From positions 1 to 64,000 of the forward strand of contig JAIPEW010000016.1 in the NCBI GenBank assembly GCA_021736985.1: a stretch of 64,000 nucleotides of DNA, given 5' to 3'. The notes under the pieces were generated by a model. It worked only from the letters and a program-made list of their open reading frames with translations. It was not told the DNA's origin and made no database searches. The translations under genes and the position numbers were made by a program. The stretch comes from Clostridiales bacterium. GTDB lineage: Bacteria; Bacillota; Desulfotomaculia; Desulfotomaculales; VENG01. Positions within the stretch are counted from its first letter, which is position 1. Every line of letters starts with the position of its first letter. Shown here piece after piece: positions 62,277 through 64,000 of this stretch.

Positions 62277-63242
62277 TTGAACGTAATTGTAACCGGAGGG
62301 GCCGGGTATATAGGTAGCCATGTAGTGAAAGAACTTTTAAAAAGGAATTACGGGGTAATTGTACTGGATGATTTAAGCAGCGGGCATCGAGATGCTGTGC
62401 CCGGCGGTATATTTGTACATGGTGACTGTGGAGACAGGGAACTGGTAAAAGATATAGTTGAAATGCACGATATAGACGCAGCAATACACCTGGCTGCATC
62501 GAGCCTGGTAGGAGAGTCTATGGAAAATCCCGATAAATATTATCTTAATAATGTGTCCAATGGTATTAATTTTTTATCAGCTCTTTTGCATACGGGTGTG
62601 AGAAAGTTTATATTTTCATCGACGGCAGCGGTTTACGGTGAGCCCGAGTATAATCCTATTGATGAAGATCACCCTCTATGTCCTATAAATGTCTACGGCA
62701 AGACAAAGTTAATGCTGGAAAATATACTTGAGGATTATGATCAGGCGTACGGCATGCGCTATATTTCTCTGCGTTATTTTAATGCCGCCGGGGCAGACGT
62801 AGAAGGGGATACCGGGGAAGACCATGATCCTGAAACACACTTGATTCCTATTATAATGCAGGCTGTGCTGGGAAAACGCGATAAGATAATGATATACGGT
62901 GATGATTATCCTACCCGGGACGGTACTTGCCTGCGGGATTATATACATGTTACGGACCTGGCTGATGCACACGTGCTGGCGCTGGAGGCGCTCCATGAAG
63001 GAAAACCTTCAGCAGTATATAACCTGGGGAATGAGCAGGGGCACTCTGTTCGCGAAGTAGTTGATGCCGTACGCCGGGTGACCGGCCGTGACTTTAATGA
63101 AGAAACCGGGCCCCGCAGAGAGGGGGACCCGGCAGTACTTGTGGCCGGGTCGCAAAAGATTCGCCGGGAACTCGGCTGGCAGCCCTGCTACGGCGATTTA
63201 GAAGAAATCGTGCGCACAGCATGGAACTGGCACCGCCGTTAA
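62277..63242 (+). CDS. galE: UDP-glucose 4-epimerase
   Basis: Interconverts UDP-glucose and UDP-galactose. About 321 residues: NAD motif VTGGAGYIGSHV (about 5-16), the catalytic SST and YGKTK (Tyr-x3-Lys near 145-149), LRYFNAAGAD and the sugar-binding GDDYPTRDGTCLRDYIHVTDLADAH block. TTG 62277 is preferred (AGGGAG 8 bases upstream; the protein then begins directly at the Rossmann strand). It could feed the polysaccharide pathway but is 30 kb from the cluster. Confidence 0.93.
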   Translation: MNVIVTGGAGYIGSHVVKELLKRNYGVIVLDDLSSGHRDAVPGGIFVHGDCGDRELVKDIVEMHDIDAAIHLAASSLVGESMENPDKYYLNNVSNGINFLSALLHTGVRKFIFSSTAAVYGEPEYNPIDEDHPLCPINVYGKTKLMLENILEDYDQAYGMRYISLRYFNAAGADVEGDTGEDHDPETHLIPIIMQAVLGKRDKIMIYGDDYPTRDGTCLRDYIHVTDLADAHVLALEALHEGKPSAVYNLGNEQGHSVREVVDAVRRVTGRDFNEETGPRREGDPAVLVAGSQKIRRELGWQPCYGDLEEIVRTAWNWHRR

Positions 63243-63244
63243 AA

Positions 63245-63267
63245 AAGTTGGTGCCTGGCACCAACTT
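63245..63267. terminator. 23-bp palindrome family, copy 13, between convergent genes
   Basis: AAGTTGGTG-CCTGG-CACCAACTT with A- and T-runs, between the galE and SLH stops. Bidirectional terminator. Confidence 0.82.
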
Positions 63268-63269
63268 TT

Positions 63270-64000
63270 TTAACTTGTTTCAGCAGTTTCTTCATTAGTA
63301 GTGTCTTCACTAGTAGTGTCTTCACTGGAAGTTTCTTTGCTTGTCTCTTCATCTGTATTTTCTTCACTGTTTTGTTGATCAGTTGTCTCTTCTGTATTTT
63401 CATCTTTTGTTTCTTCTTCTGCGTTTTCTTCTGTTTCTTCTTCTTCAGCAAGGAGTCTTTCCATTATTGCTGCCATCTGGGCCCTGGTAATGGCGCTGTT
63501 GGGGTTGAATTTCCCGTCGGGAGTACCTGCTATGATTCCTTCAGCAGTAAGGGCCCTGATGCAGCCAATATCTTCTTCAGAAATCTTATAGGCATCATTA
63601 AAGTTGATATCCGAGGTGTCGGCAGGTTCCAGTTCCATTGCCCTGGCAATCCATACCGCGGCCTGGGCCCGGCTGGCTTGTACATGAGAATGGAAGCGGT
63701 TTATGTTTACTACGCCTTTTTTCTCGGCCTTGTTCACGGAAGCTTTTGCCCACTCGGGAGGACCTTGTTCCTCAGTTTCTTCCTCAACAGCTTCCTCTTC
63801 TTCAACTTCACCATCTTTGTCTTCACTTACACTGTCTTCTTGTTCTTCTTCTTCCTCAACTTCTTCATCTTCACTAGCACTATCTTCTTGTTCTTCTTCA
63901 GTATCTGTTTCTTCTTCGACTTCCTCTTGCTCTTCAGTTTCTTCCTCAATTTCATCTTCGCCGGTGTTTTCAGCGGTTTCATTGTCGGGGACTAACCTCA
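63270..64000 (-). CDS. SLH-domain protein with acidic low-complexity arms (partial)
   Basis: The reading frame is open to the window's right edge, so the N-terminus is missing. From the edge inward there is a strongly acidic Glu/Asp/Ser/Thr stretch of about 75 residues, then SLH repeats (PPEWAKASVNKAEKKGVVN..SRAQAAVWIARAM, and GTPDGKFNPNSAITRAQMAAIMERLL), then a second acidic tail of about 60 residues rich in EET/EEN/SEDTT to the stop. Acidic arms on both sides of the wall-anchoring repeats are unusual. It is probably exported and wall-bound like the two SLH proteins at 5-8.7 kb. Confidence 0.82.
   Translation of the reverse strand, partial: RLVPDNETAENTGEDEIEEETEEQEEVEEETDTEEEQEDSASEDEEVEEEEEQEDSVSEDKDGEVEEEEAVEEETEEQGPPEWAKASVNKAEKKGVVNINRFHSHVQASRAQAAVWIARAMELEPADTSDINFNDAYKISEEDIGCIRALTAEGIIAGTPDGKFNPNSAITRAQMAAIMERLLAEEEETEENAEEETKDENTEETTDQQNSEENTDEETSKETSSEDTTSEDTTNEETAETS

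Noticed and set aside
34103-63267. CRISPR array
   Set aside because: The recurring palindromes are isolated, kilobases apart, and lack spacers or cas genes.
63372-63995. Plus-strand frame of 207 codons at the right edge
   Set aside because: Phe/Leu-rich reverse reading of the Glu-rich SLH protein; no start context.

Overview
The window looks like a chromosome segment from a spore-forming, S-layer-bearing member of the Clostridia, perhaps a Desulfotomaculum/Peptococcaceae-type organism. This is inferred from SLH-domain proteins, a DUF3231 protein, an enoate-reductase-like enzyme, strong AGGAGG ribosome sites with many TTG/GTG starts, and two families of dispersed palindromes. No rRNA, tRNA or CRISPR array was found, and the species cannot be fixed from the sequence alone.

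Layout. 0-1.2 kb: the right end of an IS200/IS605 (tnpB) element with its omegaRNA-like tail, a broken ORF, a compact structured RNA candidate with its own terminator, and a coiled-coil repeat protein. 1.3-9.6 kb: a membrane diguanylate cyclase, then a cell-surface block (DUF1616 membrane protein with a CTG start, CPBP protease, poly-Thr mini membrane protein, two SLH proteins, an exported helical protein). 9.8-12 kb: a geranylgeranyl-reductase-like flavoprotein and a tyrosine recombinase. 12.7-33.1 kb: a long, AT-rich surface-polysaccharide cluster, all on the + strand. It opens with WbpA/B/D/E-like genes for a diacetamido-uronic acid. Glycosyltransferases, a polymerase candidate, a flippase, an asparagine-synthase-like amidotransferase, two sulfotransferases, deacetylases and an APS kinase (cysC) follow. 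Together they predict an amidated and probably sulfated glycan.

32.1-45.6 kb is accessory and unstable. cysC is repeated in three states of decay. Around and after these copies lie a DNA-defence-like pair (PUA/EVE-like plus nuclease protein; HD-domain protein), a retron-type reverse transcriptase fused to a trypsin-like protease with a structured RNA candidate upstream, a compact operon of an unknown protein, a SecB-like chaperone and a PD-(D/E)XK nuclease, and a polytopic membrane protein. A phage-type replication module (XRE regulator, DnaD-like, DnaC-like, small HTH protein) sits between two long palindromes, and a MntA antitoxin is followed by a HepT toxin gene cut off at another palindrome. 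The best candidate for an undescribed system is the SecB-like/nuclease operon at 39.2-40.9 kb. The RT-protease retron is second.

45.6-64 kb is mostly ordinary metabolism and transport: NhaC antiporter, two old-yellow-enzyme-type oxidoreductases, an MFS exporter, RecQ, LysE exporter, NERD protein, Fic protein, YqeY, a sulfonate/nitrate-type ABC transporter, DUF3231 protein, polysaccharide deacetylase, GalE and a partial acidic SLH protein. This part is peppered with a 23-bp palindrome (AAGTTGGTG...CACCAACTT; 13 copies in the window, 12 of them after 40.9 kb), often exactly at convergent gene ends where it can act as a terminator. A second, about 60-bp palindrome family (GTGACAAGGGGACGGGGG...) occurs four times between 36.7 and 45.6 kb and appears to have broken or re-fronted neighbouring genes.
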